DNA of 64,000 nt, from positions 1-64,000 of the forward strand of contig NC_008381.1 in the NCBI RefSeq assembly GCF_000009265.1, in the 5' to 3' direction. Origin of the DNA: Rhizobium johnstonii 3841. GTDB taxonomy: Bacteria; Pseudomonadota; Alphaproteobacteria; Rhizobiales; Rhizobiaceae. Below the pieces are notes generated by a model, which was not told the origin of the DNA, searched no databases, and saw only the letters and a list, made by a program, of their open reading frames with translations. The position numbers and the translations under genes are program-made. Positions 24,631-34,042 of the stretch are shown here, in pieces (position 1 is the first letter of the stretch; every line of letters begins with the position of its first letter).

Positions 24631-26879
24631 GTCGAGCCCGCGGCCGTATGTTCGGCCGCCCTTGCGTTAGCGTGTCGTGCAGCGATTTCGTAGTACCCGG
24701 TCAAGCTTGGACCGGCCGCATCCCAGCGTGGTGCGCCGCGGCCAATCAGAGTGGACCGGGACAACAATTCATTTCTGGTAATGCATGCACTTTCTGGGAT
24801 TAGAATGCAGTCTGGACAGGCGCCGCCACGATGGTTGCATACGCTTTCGGAGCCGCATCGCAGACTGATTGGATTGACCATGCGGTCGAGAACCTCGTTT
24901 CCATAAGGTGGATCCCCTCGATCTCGCCACATAGAGGATAAATTTCCTAGGTCCATTGTCATTCCTCTGCGGTAAACAAGGAATGCCAAATCGGGGACAA
25001 ATATGTGCTCGCCGAAGGACCCCAGATCGAGCCCCGACATTGAGGCAGAAACACCAATGAGATGATGCGCCATCGTGTGGAGAAGTGTGTAAATGTACGG
25101 ATAGGCTAGTCGAGGGATTGCATGCTCCCGCCGGTACTCGTCGAGAAACCGCGAGAATCTGAGCGACGGATCGCTATCCATTGCAGCGAACTCTTCAATC
25201 AAACGCCCACCCAAGCGTACATTTGCCAGGGCGGCAGTCGTCGGAATCCCGTTCGTGGCGAGCCAATCCAGAACTGCCGCTTCGTCCAGGCGCAGGTAGA
25301 AACCCTCGTTTGACTGGAGGAGGCATAGGACGGGATGGCGGGCAGCATCACCAACTTGGACACGATCAAACAATCGGAGCCGAACTGGCATTTCGGCATT
25401 GCCTGCCTTGTCGCGGGTTACCGTTGGCGAGGCTGAGGTGCGGGTATACGCAAATGAATATTCGCAAACTTTGATATCTCGAATGAGGCGCATCTCGGCA
25501 AGTCCGAGCAGGCCACAGCGCCTGCTAACCTCGCTTCGCATCCTGTCGATTTCAGGCTGCGTCAGGCCGTCAGGAATGAGGAAATCATCGAGGATCGTGA
25601 CATCGACCGAGACTTCCTTGCCGTCGCTCATCTGTCCACCCCGCAACTTCTCGTCAACGAGGGTTGCGTGTTCGGCCGCCATGCGGACAGGATCGAAACG
25701 GCGAACATAGCCCTGGCGCTCGCGACAGGCTCTCGCAATTCCGGGCGTGGCTTGCTGGTGGCCCGCGAACACGCTTGCGTTCCATTCTTCTTCGCGCCGC
25801 GACAGCTCTTCACGCTGCGCGTTGAGATATTCTTGCGGAATGTTCGGCGTGGCCTCGAGCATTGGGATCATGTCGCGAATTCGCACGTGGTTGTCCCATT
25901 GATCCCCCCTACCGGCTGCGCGAAGCAGGCGTCCCTTTTCCGCGTCATCAAGTCGCGTTGGCGGGTACCCGTAAGTCGTCGCAAGGAAGCCCTCGAGCTG
26001 GGCAGTTTGGGCCGTCCCCAGAAGGGACAGATACCGATCCTCGTCGAACACAAGTAGCCGATCGCCATGTGGGTAATACGCTGCGGACGCTCTATAGGAG
26101 ACCGGCTCCATGTTGATTTCGGCGATGAGCGCCTGGTTCTGAGCGATCAGCGGACCCAGCAATTCCAGCGTTCGTGTATCACGCTGCAAGATTGGTCGGA
26201 CCGTGCGGCACTGCACACATTCGAAGTGCCACCCAGCAAGCGCACCTGGGGGGCGCCTCAGATAGAACCGGTCCATTTCGCACGACGCGCAACGGCCGAT
26301 TTCTCTAATATCCCCGGAGGCGGCTACCCAGTGACGATAGTTGGGCGTCAGGCCCTCGATCTCGCCTGACCAATGGGTCAAAACCACATCGATTTGTTGC
26401 CAATCATCAGCACAGCTCTTTGCCCCGGTTGGGCAAGCTTGTCGGAATCGGGCGGCTTCACCAGAAAGACGATCAAGCTGCTTGCACTCGCGATGGAGGC
26501 CGCATCGTGTGCACGTGAACGCCAAAGGAAAGGGGACATAACCGACATTCTCCGGGACTTGGAATGCTAGGTCGCCGACCCGTACGCGCACGACGTCGTC
26601 ACTCAGCACTCGCCCATCCACAGCAAGAGCCAGCGGCACAGGGTGTCTGAGATTTAACCCCCGGCCTGCACGTGTCGCCCAGGCCTCAAAATACTCTTGA
26701 ATCTGTTCTCCAATGATTCTCTTGGTGAGGGTGCTTAGGTCGGCAGTGCGATTTCCGGACGCTGAAAGCGCCATGCACGCACCGGAGCCGCCTTCGAACG
26801 TGAAAAGGCTGTGCGGCGCATATGCGGTGGCCAGCTGGCCACGCGAGCGCTGCATGGTTGGTGGCTTCATTGTGCTCAT
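24627..26879 (-). CDS. drmB: DrmB, DUF1998 protein of DISARM
   Basis: A 750-residue DrmB. The C-terminal DUF1998 region includes RLAYPYIYTLLHTMAHHLIG and a Cys cluster around CNHRGGACPDCILIPESAC (near residue 680). Further N-terminal zinc-type pairs are visible: FTCTRCGLHRECKQL, CASCEMDRF and CVQCRTVRP. DrmB forms a complex with DrmA, and the pair binds and unwinds incoming DNA. Only three bases separate it from the drmA stop. An ATG three codons later could also start it. Confidence 0.9.
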   Translation of the reverse strand: MSTMKPPTMQRSRGQLATAYAPHSLFTFEGGSGACMALSASGNRTADLSTLTKRIIGEQIQEYFEAWATRAGRGLNLRHPVPLALAVDGRVLSDDVVRVRVGDLAFQVPENVGYVPFPLAFTCTRCGLHRECKQLDRLSGEAARFRQACPTGAKSCADDWQQIDVVLTHWSGEIEGLTPNYRHWVAASGDIREIGRCASCEMDRFYLRRPPGALAGWHFECVQCRTVRPILQRDTRTLELLGPLIAQNQALIAEINMEPVSYRASAAYYPHGDRLLVFDEDRYLSLLGTAQTAQLEGFLATTYGYPPTRLDDAEKGRLLRAAGRGDQWDNHVRIRDMIPMLEATPNIPQEYLNAQREELSRREEEWNASVFAGHQQATPGIARACRERQGYVRRFDPVRMAAEHATLVDEKLRGGQMSDGKEVSVDVTILDDFLIPDGLTQPEIDRMRSEVSRRCGLLGLAEMRLIRDIKVCEYSFAYTRTSASPTVTRDKAGNAEMPVRLRLFDRVQVGDAARHPVLCLLQSNEGFYLRLDEAAVLDWLATNGIPTTAALANVRLGGRLIEEFAAMDSDPSLRFSRFLDEYRREHAIPRLAYPYIYTLLHTMAHHLIGVSASMSGLDLGSFGEHIFVPDLAFLVYRRGMTMDLGNLSSMWRDRGDPPYGNEVLDRMVNPISLRCGSESVCNHRGGACPDCILIPESACITRNELLSRSTLIGRGAPRWDAAGPSLTGYYEIAARHANARAAEHTAAGST

Positions 26880-26882
26880 AAC

Positions 26883-29800
26883 CTAACCCTCTCCATCCAA
26901 CTCGCTCGCCGAAGAGCGGCGTCCCCGAGAAACGCCTCTGTTGCGAACCATTGCCATAGCTTCGCCGACGTCTTCCCACGATATCGACTGATTTCGCTGT
27001 GTTCTCGCTGACGCCTTGATCCATCCTGCTTCATCAACGTCGCGCAGGCTTGTCATAGGCCGCAGCAGGCCGCTTAAGGGATTTGACCAAAAATCACTTA
27101 GCTTACCCGTAAAGTCACCACTTCCGATGGTCGACTGAATGCGTGACGCGGCGGCTCTGACGAGATCAGAATAGTAGTCGGGGTTGGCTGGAGAACCCGT
27201 TGGAGCATTCACACCGACAGCCGTAATGACAAACCGAACACAATCATCGAACGCTCTGGGGTCGCGAAGGAGTCGATCGACTTGCTCGACAGTTGCCGGA
27301 AGGCCAATCAGCGCCTTTTCGTCGTCCTTGGCTCGGACGAAGCGTTCTTGGTGCTGAACGCCGGCAAGCCAGGTTTGAACGAGAGACGGGATGGTGCGTT
27401 CTATCGCGCGATCGGCCCACCGCTCCACAGCCGGCGCTGCGATCATGCGCTCCAAAAGGCGGTGAAAGGACTCGTGGACTTCGACCACGAAGCGGTCTCG
27501 ACGCGTTTGCGGCGTTGGAATTAGGAGCGAGAAACCGACGTGCATGCGGCCAACTCGAGATGAAGCCTGGATGTATTCCGCGATATCAGAGGGCATTCCA
27601 GCGAACGCCATTGCGTTAAACGCCTCGACATCAACGCCATGCGAGATCGCGGAAGTGGCGACAATCCCTCTCAGCGTCGACGATATATCTTCAATTGTTG
27701 GATCGAAGGGGCGTTCTGCCGCGCGGATCACCTTCTGTATCCCCCCGATGTCAACACCACCGGAGATAAGTTCCATATTGTACGCTGCTATCTCGTAGTC
27801 GGAGCCCATCGCGGCGTGTGCTTCACGGACTTCGGTATTGAGAGCAGAGAGAATCTGATCGCCACCCTTTTTGTTCGTGACATATGTCAGTTGAATCCTG
27901 TGAAGATCGACAAGCGCTGCAAGCTGGTCGTAGCGGCCCAAAGCGGCGACATTTCGAATAGCTGCCCTGCGACCTGCAGCCCATCTCGCGTCTGATACAG
28001 ATTCTTCTATCTCGAGGGCGGCACGCGCCTTTCTTGCCGGGTCAACGGCGGCAAGGTCGCGTTGCCAGCGTGTGATGGTCGCCGCGTGCGCTGCTAGAAC
28101 AGAAAGTGTGGTGACCGTATGAAGCCTGCCATTGGTCATCAGGCTCGCGTAGACACGTCCCCAGGGCGCGGCAGCTTCCCTACCGCGGGGAGTAGGAGCA
28201 GCATCTGCTCGTTCCGCAGTCGCTGGGCCACCGGGAGTGAAGGCCGCCATGCGTGTATAGAACCCACCGTGGAGGGACGGACCCGGGTGGGGGAATTGCA
28301 CGACGCGGCGTTGGTAAAGCGCACGGGTATGCTTTGCAACGTCAGCGGCGGTCGCGGTCGCTCCGATGACGTGCGGCAGTCTCGGGCGATCGGGGGCGTT
28401 AGGTACCCGACAAGCCCTACTTCCGAGAAGCGGTGCTAAGCGCGATAGCCACGCGAAGAGCCCTGTCTCGAATATACCACCAAAGGTGCCAAGGCTCTCC
28501 TCAAGTAGGTGCATTTCGTCCTGGACGATGATGCTTGGAAAGGGATCATGAAACACCTCGATACCATCACCATAGGCTGGGGCAACGCGTTGCCACCCAT
28601 TGGGTGGGGCAGCACCAGTCGGTGTGCCGCTTGGCATATGAAGGAGATTGCCGGATGCCGCGTCGATCCACCGAGCCATGCCAAACATGCCTGCGATACG
28701 GTCTACGGTATGTGTGCTTTGACCCAATAGTGCGAGCTTGTCTATTGTGCCAAGTAGGACCGCCGGCGCGCGCCGATAAATGTCCGTATCCACTAAATAA
28801 AACGGTAGTGGTTCGGGCGCACGACCGGGATTCGTGCGGTGAGCGCGGTTCCAGTCGCACGTTGAATCGAAGCACACGATCCCGAGTTGGTGATGACGCT
28901 CAGGGAAGAGCCGAAGCCCCGTCCCATGTTCGGAGCGACAGAAGGGACAACTTGAGAGCTTATTCCATGCTTCGTTGGCGACAGTGTATTCGCGATCGAC
29001 TCTCTCTTGGCTATTTAGGAGCGCAGCTTCATCACGAGCGCGAGGACTGCTCCATGTCGGTATGCAGCGTAGAGTATCCGCGATCTCACCGGGCTTCTTC
29101 TCGGTTTGGTTCGGTGTGTTGGTGCCACCCACCCAAAAGCCGATCTCGAAAGGATTACCGGGGATTTTCTCTCTTCGGCGGACGAGCTCCGCCTGCGCCA
29201 GCAAGCGGGCAAGGCGTTGAGCCTGTTGCACTGTGAGCAATCGCAAGGGATAGTGCATCATGGCAGTAATCCCGAGCAACTTGCCCCGCAAGCGATCGAG
29301 AAAAAGCGCGTAGACCAATGTGCCGAAGAAGGCTTCTGTTTTGCCGCCACCGGTTGACATGTATAGGAGGCTAGCGGCGTCCTCATCGAACGCCGCGTCG
29401 AAACTATGCGTATACTCGGGCAGCCGCGAGGCGAGAGTTGTTACGTGCGCTAACACGAATGCCAGCTGAAATAGCCTCCAGCCCGACGGCGGCTCATTGT
29501 CTCGCTGAGGATTTGCCGCAGCAAACGATTGGTTCAAGAGCACCCATGCTCTGAATGGGATTGCGCCGGCAGCGGTGGGCGTGACACGCGATGCCGCCTG
29601 CGAAGCGACTAAAAGTTCCACTCCTTTTCGAATTCGGTTTGCCTCGTCGGTCCACACCCGCAGATCTTCTTCGAAGCGCGCTCGCTGGCTCGCTTCATCT
29701 TCCAAACTTCCCTCTTCTCCCGCTGCAAACAAGCGCGTATTTGCAGCAACCTCATCGATCCACCGATCCATGGTATCTGGCAGGGTCAGGAGTGCTGTAA

Positions 29801-31109
29801 GGTCTGTCGTCTCCGAAGCGAGCTCTGCGTATGTGGTTGGCACGTCATCGATCTCGGTAGCTCGCGCGCGCGGCAGGACATAGCGTGGCATCCAAGTCGT
29901 GCGCAGGGTGCGATTTTCGCCAGTTTTGCCAAGGTCGATCACCCCCCCGTTCACACCGATGGCAGGCATCGTCATGAAACCAGCAAGATGATAACTGCGG
30001 CGAACCCTCTCTAGGCGCATGGGCGCAAGTGCGCCGTCCGGCAATTCTACAGCCATCGACAACGTGAAGAGACCGCACTCTTTTTTGGCATCGTCCTCTC
30101 GCCAATTCTCGACCGCTATGCGTACCGAAAAGCAACCCGGTTCAAGCGGATCAGGAAGTGCTTGTACGAGCGTGTTGACGTCGAACGCCGGAATCAGATC
30201 GGCAAGATTTGGTGGCGTTGCTCTGGTCGCAGTAAGAAAGGCGTCCCACGCTTCCGGCGTCCAGAAGGCTTCAGATGGCGGGCGAAGCTTTCGCCAGGCA
30301 TTAAATTGTCCCTCGGGGGATGCTATCCATCTCTCGTAGGCATTTCGGATCGCCTGCAATAGACTTGTCTTGTAACCTGCTGCGAGATTTGTCCACACGG
30401 CTGGATCGCAGGGAAGCGTCATCTCCAAGGGGGGCGCGTCGACAGAAAGACGGACCCATTTCTGTGGGATGTCATATCGCCTCGATAAGTTGTCAGGGAT
30501 GCGCAGGCGTCCGCCAACTACTGGTGAAGGGGGAATATCTCCACCGTCAGCGCCAGGCTCGCGATCATCACCGCCCGGCAACTGTGTATCGACTGGGACG
30601 GCAATTCCCATGGCTAGGTAGACCTCCCGTGATATCGTCGCACGTCGCGTCGCACGGTCACGCGGTTGAAGACCCGCTGGAATCTCAGCGGCAGCTCGCC
30701 GACTCATCTCCGCTCTCGCATGCGCCCGCGCTACATCATTGAAATCAGCGCGTGGGATGAGCCGCCCGTTGCGCGCGAACAATTCGTTGGCAAGGGGGAG
30801 CGCCCGAACGTAAACGGATAGGGACGGGCGAAGGTGCAAGGAGCCTGCGGAAGGCCTCAAGCGCAAGTCGAGCCCGTGCGACGCAATTCTTATATCGCTG
30901 GCCTCGTCATCACCGTCCTCGTCGAGACGCGGCAGAATAAAAGCGCTTGAGAGAGTTCTTGACGGCTTCTCGCCGAGAATGATTGCGCCATGAGGCCCTT
31001 CGCCGGAGACGACCCCTCGGGTCCGCTCAAGAACGGCATCACATACTGCTTCCTTAAGAAGCTGTCGCTCGTCGGCGTTTAACCTGTCAAGTGCGCGTAG
31101 TTCGGCCAT
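26883..31109 (-). CDS. drmA: DrmA, SF2 helicase of DISARM
   Basis: A protein of 1408 residues from ATG 31109, chosen because it follows the upstream stop directly and has a GGAGGGG ribosome site. Superfamily 2 helicase motifs are clear: Walker A MSTGGGKTEAFFG (near 585), the DEMH box in IIVQDEMHLLEES (near 865), TSAISHGVDVEAFNAM (motif V) and YIQASSRVGRMH (motif VI, near 1183). A four-Cys insert (SCPFCRSEHG, ... CFDSTCDW) sits between motifs. The long N-terminal region is family-specific. DrmA translocates on DNA with DrmB as the core of DISARM. Confidence 0.92.
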   Translation of the reverse strand: MAELRALDRLNADERQLLKEAVCDAVLERTRGVVSGEGPHGAIILGEKPSRTLSSAFILPRLDEDGDDEASDIRIASHGLDLRLRPSAGSLHLRPSLSVYVRALPLANELFARNGRLIPRADFNDVARAHARAEMSRRAAAEIPAGLQPRDRATRRATISREVYLAMGIAVPVDTQLPGGDDREPGADGGDIPPSPVVGGRLRIPDNLSRRYDIPQKWVRLSVDAPPLEMTLPCDPAVWTNLAAGYKTSLLQAIRNAYERWIASPEGQFNAWRKLRPPSEAFWTPEAWDAFLTATRATPPNLADLIPAFDVNTLVQALPDPLEPGCFSVRIAVENWREDDAKKECGLFTLSMAVELPDGALAPMRLERVRRSYHLAGFMTMPAIGVNGGVIDLGKTGENRTLRTTWMPRYVLPRARATEIDDVPTTYAELASETTDLTALLTLPDTMDRWIDEVAANTRLFAAGEEGSLEDEASQRARFEEDLRVWTDEANRIRKGVELLVASQAASRVTPTAAGAIPFRAWVLLNQSFAAANPQRDNEPPSGWRLFQLAFVLAHVTTLASRLPEYTHSFDAAFDEDAASLLYMSTGGGKTEAFFGTLVYALFLDRLRGKLLGITAMMHYPLRLLTVQQAQRLARLLAQAELVRRREKIPGNPFEIGFWVGGTNTPNQTEKKPGEIADTLRCIPTWSSPRARDEAALLNSQERVDREYTVANEAWNKLSSCPFCRSEHGTGLRLFPERHHQLGIVCFDSTCDWNRAHRTNPGRAPEPLPFYLVDTDIYRRAPAVLLGTIDKLALLGQSTHTVDRIAGMFGMARWIDAASGNLLHMPSGTPTGAAPPNGWQRVAPAYGDGIEVFHDPFPSIIVQDEMHLLEESLGTFGGIFETGLFAWLSRLAPLLGSRACRVPNAPDRPRLPHVIGATATAADVAKHTRALYQRRVVQFPHPGPSLHGGFYTRMAAFTPGGPATAERADAAPTPRGREAAAPWGRVYASLMTNGRLHTVTTLSVLAAHAATITRWQRDLAAVDPARKARAALEIEESVSDARWAAGRRAAIRNVAALGRYDQLAALVDLHRIQLTYVTNKKGGDQILSALNTEVREAHAAMGSDYEIAAYNMELISGGVDIGGIQKVIRAAERPFDPTIEDISSTLRGIVATSAISHGVDVEAFNAMAFAGMPSDIAEYIQASSRVGRMHVGFSLLIPTPQTRRDRFVVEVHESFHRLLERMIAAPAVERWADRAIERTIPSLVQTWLAGVQHQERFVRAKDDEKALIGLPATVEQVDRLLRDPRAFDDCVRFVITAVGVNAPTGSPANPDYYSDLVRAAASRIQSTIGSGDFTGKLSDFWSNPLSGLLRPMTSLRDVDEAGWIKASARTQRNQSISWEDVGEAMAMVRNRGVSRGRRSSASELDGEG

Positions 31110-31111
31110 CG

Positions 31112-33868
31112 CTAGTCCCCTCCGGATGTAACAATTTTGGCGTCGACAATTTCGTCCACCGCTTCGAGCACTAGCTGCCAAAGGCCTTGGAGCGGCTTCC
31201 ACCCAGCAGCGCCAATCGCGACACCTTCTGGATCGAGCACAAACTGCACGACACGCTGATTAAAGAGATGGCCTTCCTGCGCTCGATAGGATCTGGTTGG
31301 TACTACAGCGGTACGCCAGTAGATTTCTGCCAGCGATGGCTCGACGTTTACCGCCTGCATGAACACTCGAAACCGAGGCCAGTCGCGAGCCGCTCGGGGT
31401 TGTTTGGTGCCATCGGAGAAACCGAGCGCTTGATCAGCGGTGAGCCATCTTAAAAGGTTTGGTAGCTCGCTTGGCCCGAAATTTGGATCAAGTTCGTGCA
31501 TCCGCGATAACACGGCTCTTGCTTTTTCTGACAGGCTTGAGCCCGGGATAGAATTGCGAATCTGGGCGATGTGATCGTGGTAACTGGTCAGTTGCTTCAG
31601 ACTTTGACGAGACCCGGCAAGCGCCCGTCGCACGGGCTCGCGGACCGAAGCGTCAAGTACAAGGATTCTGTCGCCTGTGCGAACCTCTCGTGCGTTCATT
31701 CGCTCAAACGGACGGATCTCTCCCGCAGAGAAGACGAGGACATCACTTGTTGGCCGATAGGCGATCTTATGATTTCGCGCGGTTAGAAGCCTGACGACAT
31801 CTCCCTTGTATGCCTCACCAGCGCGAGTAAAATCGATCTCGGCCTCGGGCGTAACCGCAGCTAGCCGGAATTCCGCTTCGGCAACATCCAGCGCTTCGTC
31901 AGCGCCGCCGCGATGAAGCGCTGCGGCAAGTGCTTTGGCCCGGCCCCCGACTGTCGCGAATGCTGCAAGACGCGTCAGTGGAGCAAGCTCCGCCGCAAGT
32001 AGTGCGCTTCCCGCTGCATCGCCTAGTAAAAGGACGCGTTCAGGCGTGATCGAGGTGATCAATAGGCTCCTGACTGCGTCAGGTGTGGGGCTCACAACAA
32101 CGATACGCAATGGCTGCTGACGCGTCATGGCGTCGGCCATACCTCGGTGATCGACCACTTGGCAGTTGCAACCTACTGCACGATCAGAGGCGAGGAAGAG
32201 ATCGGCGATCCGGCGGTCCGGCATTGCCAGCAGGGTTGTTGATAGGTTCCAATCGGGTTGGGTGGTGAAAAGGTGAGAAAGCTTTGCGGAAACCGGTGTT
32301 TCATCGGTCCAGCTCTCGACCTTCCCCGCGAGTGTCGCGAGGAGGCGGCTAATCTCTTCAGCGTATGCCGGCGCCAAATCCGCGGAGGCCGCAAGACGAG
32401 CCAATGCCATCCGTGGACGAAACATTGCCCGGATTGATGCGTCGACTTCGTCATTACCGTCATGAAGAATGTCGGCTGCTGTACGGGCTTCGTGAATTCC
32501 AATCGGTAGTGAAGCCGCTCTTCGAAGAAACGCCAGAGCTTCCGACGCACCTTTTGCAGCAACCGCGTCGCCAACCTTTCGCAGCTTTCGCCCCAATTCT
32601 ATGAGGTCGCGACGCAGGCCGGCGAGCGACGCATCCTTGATATCGGCATCAAACCGGATCGCTGGCAGCATTTTGATGTCTAAAGGCTGAGCGCTTCCCA
32701 GCATCCCCATACGGGGCAGATAGACCCCGATCTCTGTGGGACGCCTGGTTGGCCGCAGCGTGGCGCCCACCGATCGAAGCGTACGCGTAACCTTGCGCAT
32801 TGCAATCGCGTCTTCAGTGAGTGCCACAATCGGTGGGCGCCGACCGCTAGCATCCGTCAGAGCTTGGGCCAAAAGGGTGAGGCGGGTCTCCCAATCGTCA
32901 GGAAGCTCAGAACGTCCAGTTCTTGTTACATCCACGATGATGGCATCGAGGCCAGTCTGCGTAAAACGACGATAAGCCATCAAACGGCTCAGAGGCTCGA
33001 GCTTCGAGAGAGGTGGAATTCCAAATATCGCAAAGGGCGCGCGCAAAGGATCTCCAATCGCCGCGACGTGTATCTCCAGGCCGGCATTTTTGTCACCCAT
33101 GTGCGTGTGATCCCGGACCCGGCGCAAGACTTGTCGTGCATCGGCAGGAAATGGCGCGGTTCTCAAATCAATCCCAGGCACGAAGACCGATGTAGTCTCT
33201 AGTAGAGTTGGACTCCTAACCACGATGCCACTTGCAGATGTATGCCCTTGGTGGCGGCTCTGTATATTCGATGGCACCAAATCGCGGAGACGCATTTCCA
33301 GCAGGCACAGTGCCTCGTGGGCGAGGTGAGGCAAGACCCAGGTCGCTCCGCGCTGCATTTCTGTTGCTGCCCGCGCCGCGGTTTGGGCGATATCTGCTGG
33401 ATGCACAAGAATTGAGCGCGCCGGCCAAGTCGCACCAGATCGCCATGGCCATAACCCAACAGTCGCATGAGCAAGTCGACCCGAGGCACGCATCTCGCGC
33501 AGGGCTAGTGCAGCTGCGGTAAAGCCGCCTCCCGGTCGGTTAGGCCATGCGAGAATGACTCGGTCCGTACCATCTTCGATGGCTTCACCTATAGCGTCTA
33601 CTATGGTCCGTCCGGCGTCAGCCGTCATCCACTCGGTCGGCGCAGCAGTCGTTGCGTAGTGCATTTCAGTGGGGATTGTGAGCCCTGGCCGATCAAGACG
33701 GATAGGCTGAGTCCGTGTTTTAGCCGCCAGCAGCGCTTGCACACGCTCGGCGTGTTGACGCGTAGAATCTGCCAAACGCTCGACACCGTCGCGCCCCTCC
33801 CACTCTCGCCCCCTTTTCCCCCGTACCACGTAACTTAAGCCCTCGAATCTACGCCGCCCAATGTGCAC
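31112..33868 (-). CDS. drmE: DrmE-like protein, first gene of the DISARM operon
   Basis: A 918-residue protein with no classical enzyme motif that I can name. Visible features: an N-terminal alpha/beta part (DRVILAWPNRPGGGFTAAAL, which is Gly-rich but lacks a GKT), a central region with repeated strand-helix units such as LDAIIVDVTRTGRSELPDDW and RIVVVSPTPDAVRSLLIT, and a C-terminal domain beginning DVLVFSAGEIRPFERMNARE, then GDRILVLDASVREP. Position directly before drmA, size, and the GDRILV-type block fit DrmE of class 2 DISARM. The assignment rests on context and my memory of the family. The first 35 codons may be upstream of the true start. Confidence 0.65.
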   Translation of the reverse strand: MHIGRRRFEGLSYVVRGKRGREWEGRDGVERLADSTRQHAERVQALLAAKTRTQPIRLDRPGLTIPTEMHYATTAAPTEWMTADAGRTIVDAIGEAIEDGTDRVILAWPNRPGGGFTAAALALREMRASGRLAHATVGLWPWRSGATWPARSILVHPADIAQTAARAATEMQRGATWVLPHLAHEALCLLEMRLRDLVPSNIQSRHQGHTSASGIVVRSPTLLETTSVFVPGIDLRTAPFPADARQVLRRVRDHTHMGDKNAGLEIHVAAIGDPLRAPFAIFGIPPLSKLEPLSRLMAYRRFTQTGLDAIIVDVTRTGRSELPDDWETRLTLLAQALTDASGRRPPIVALTEDAIAMRKVTRTLRSVGATLRPTRRPTEIGVYLPRMGMLGSAQPLDIKMLPAIRFDADIKDASLAGLRRDLIELGRKLRKVGDAVAAKGASEALAFLRRAASLPIGIHEARTAADILHDGNDEVDASIRAMFRPRMALARLAASADLAPAYAEEISRLLATLAGKVESWTDETPVSAKLSHLFTTQPDWNLSTTLLAMPDRRIADLFLASDRAVGCNCQVVDHRGMADAMTRQQPLRIVVVSPTPDAVRSLLITSITPERVLLLGDAAGSALLAAELAPLTRLAAFATVGGRAKALAAALHRGGADEALDVAEAEFRLAAVTPEAEIDFTRAGEAYKGDVVRLLTARNHKIAYRPTSDVLVFSAGEIRPFERMNAREVRTGDRILVLDASVREPVRRALAGSRQSLKQLTSYHDHIAQIRNSIPGSSLSEKARAVLSRMHELDPNFGPSELPNLLRWLTADQALGFSDGTKQPRAARDWPRFRVFMQAVNVEPSLAEIYWRTAVVPTRSYRAQEGHLFNQRVVQFVLDPEGVAIGAAGWKPLQGLWQLVLEAVDEIVDAKIVTSGGD

Positions 33869-34042
33869 GATACGGTTGAAAAAGTGAATGCAAGTTACAA
33901 GAAGCAGAAAAATTTGTATTCGAGGTCAACAATCGGCAAGTATCCGAGTTAAACCATGTTTTCTGATGGTTAACCCACGGGGCTCTTATTTCGCTGTGCG
34001 ACAGTGCACTTCAGAATTGCAAGTAGTGAGATCGACCACACA

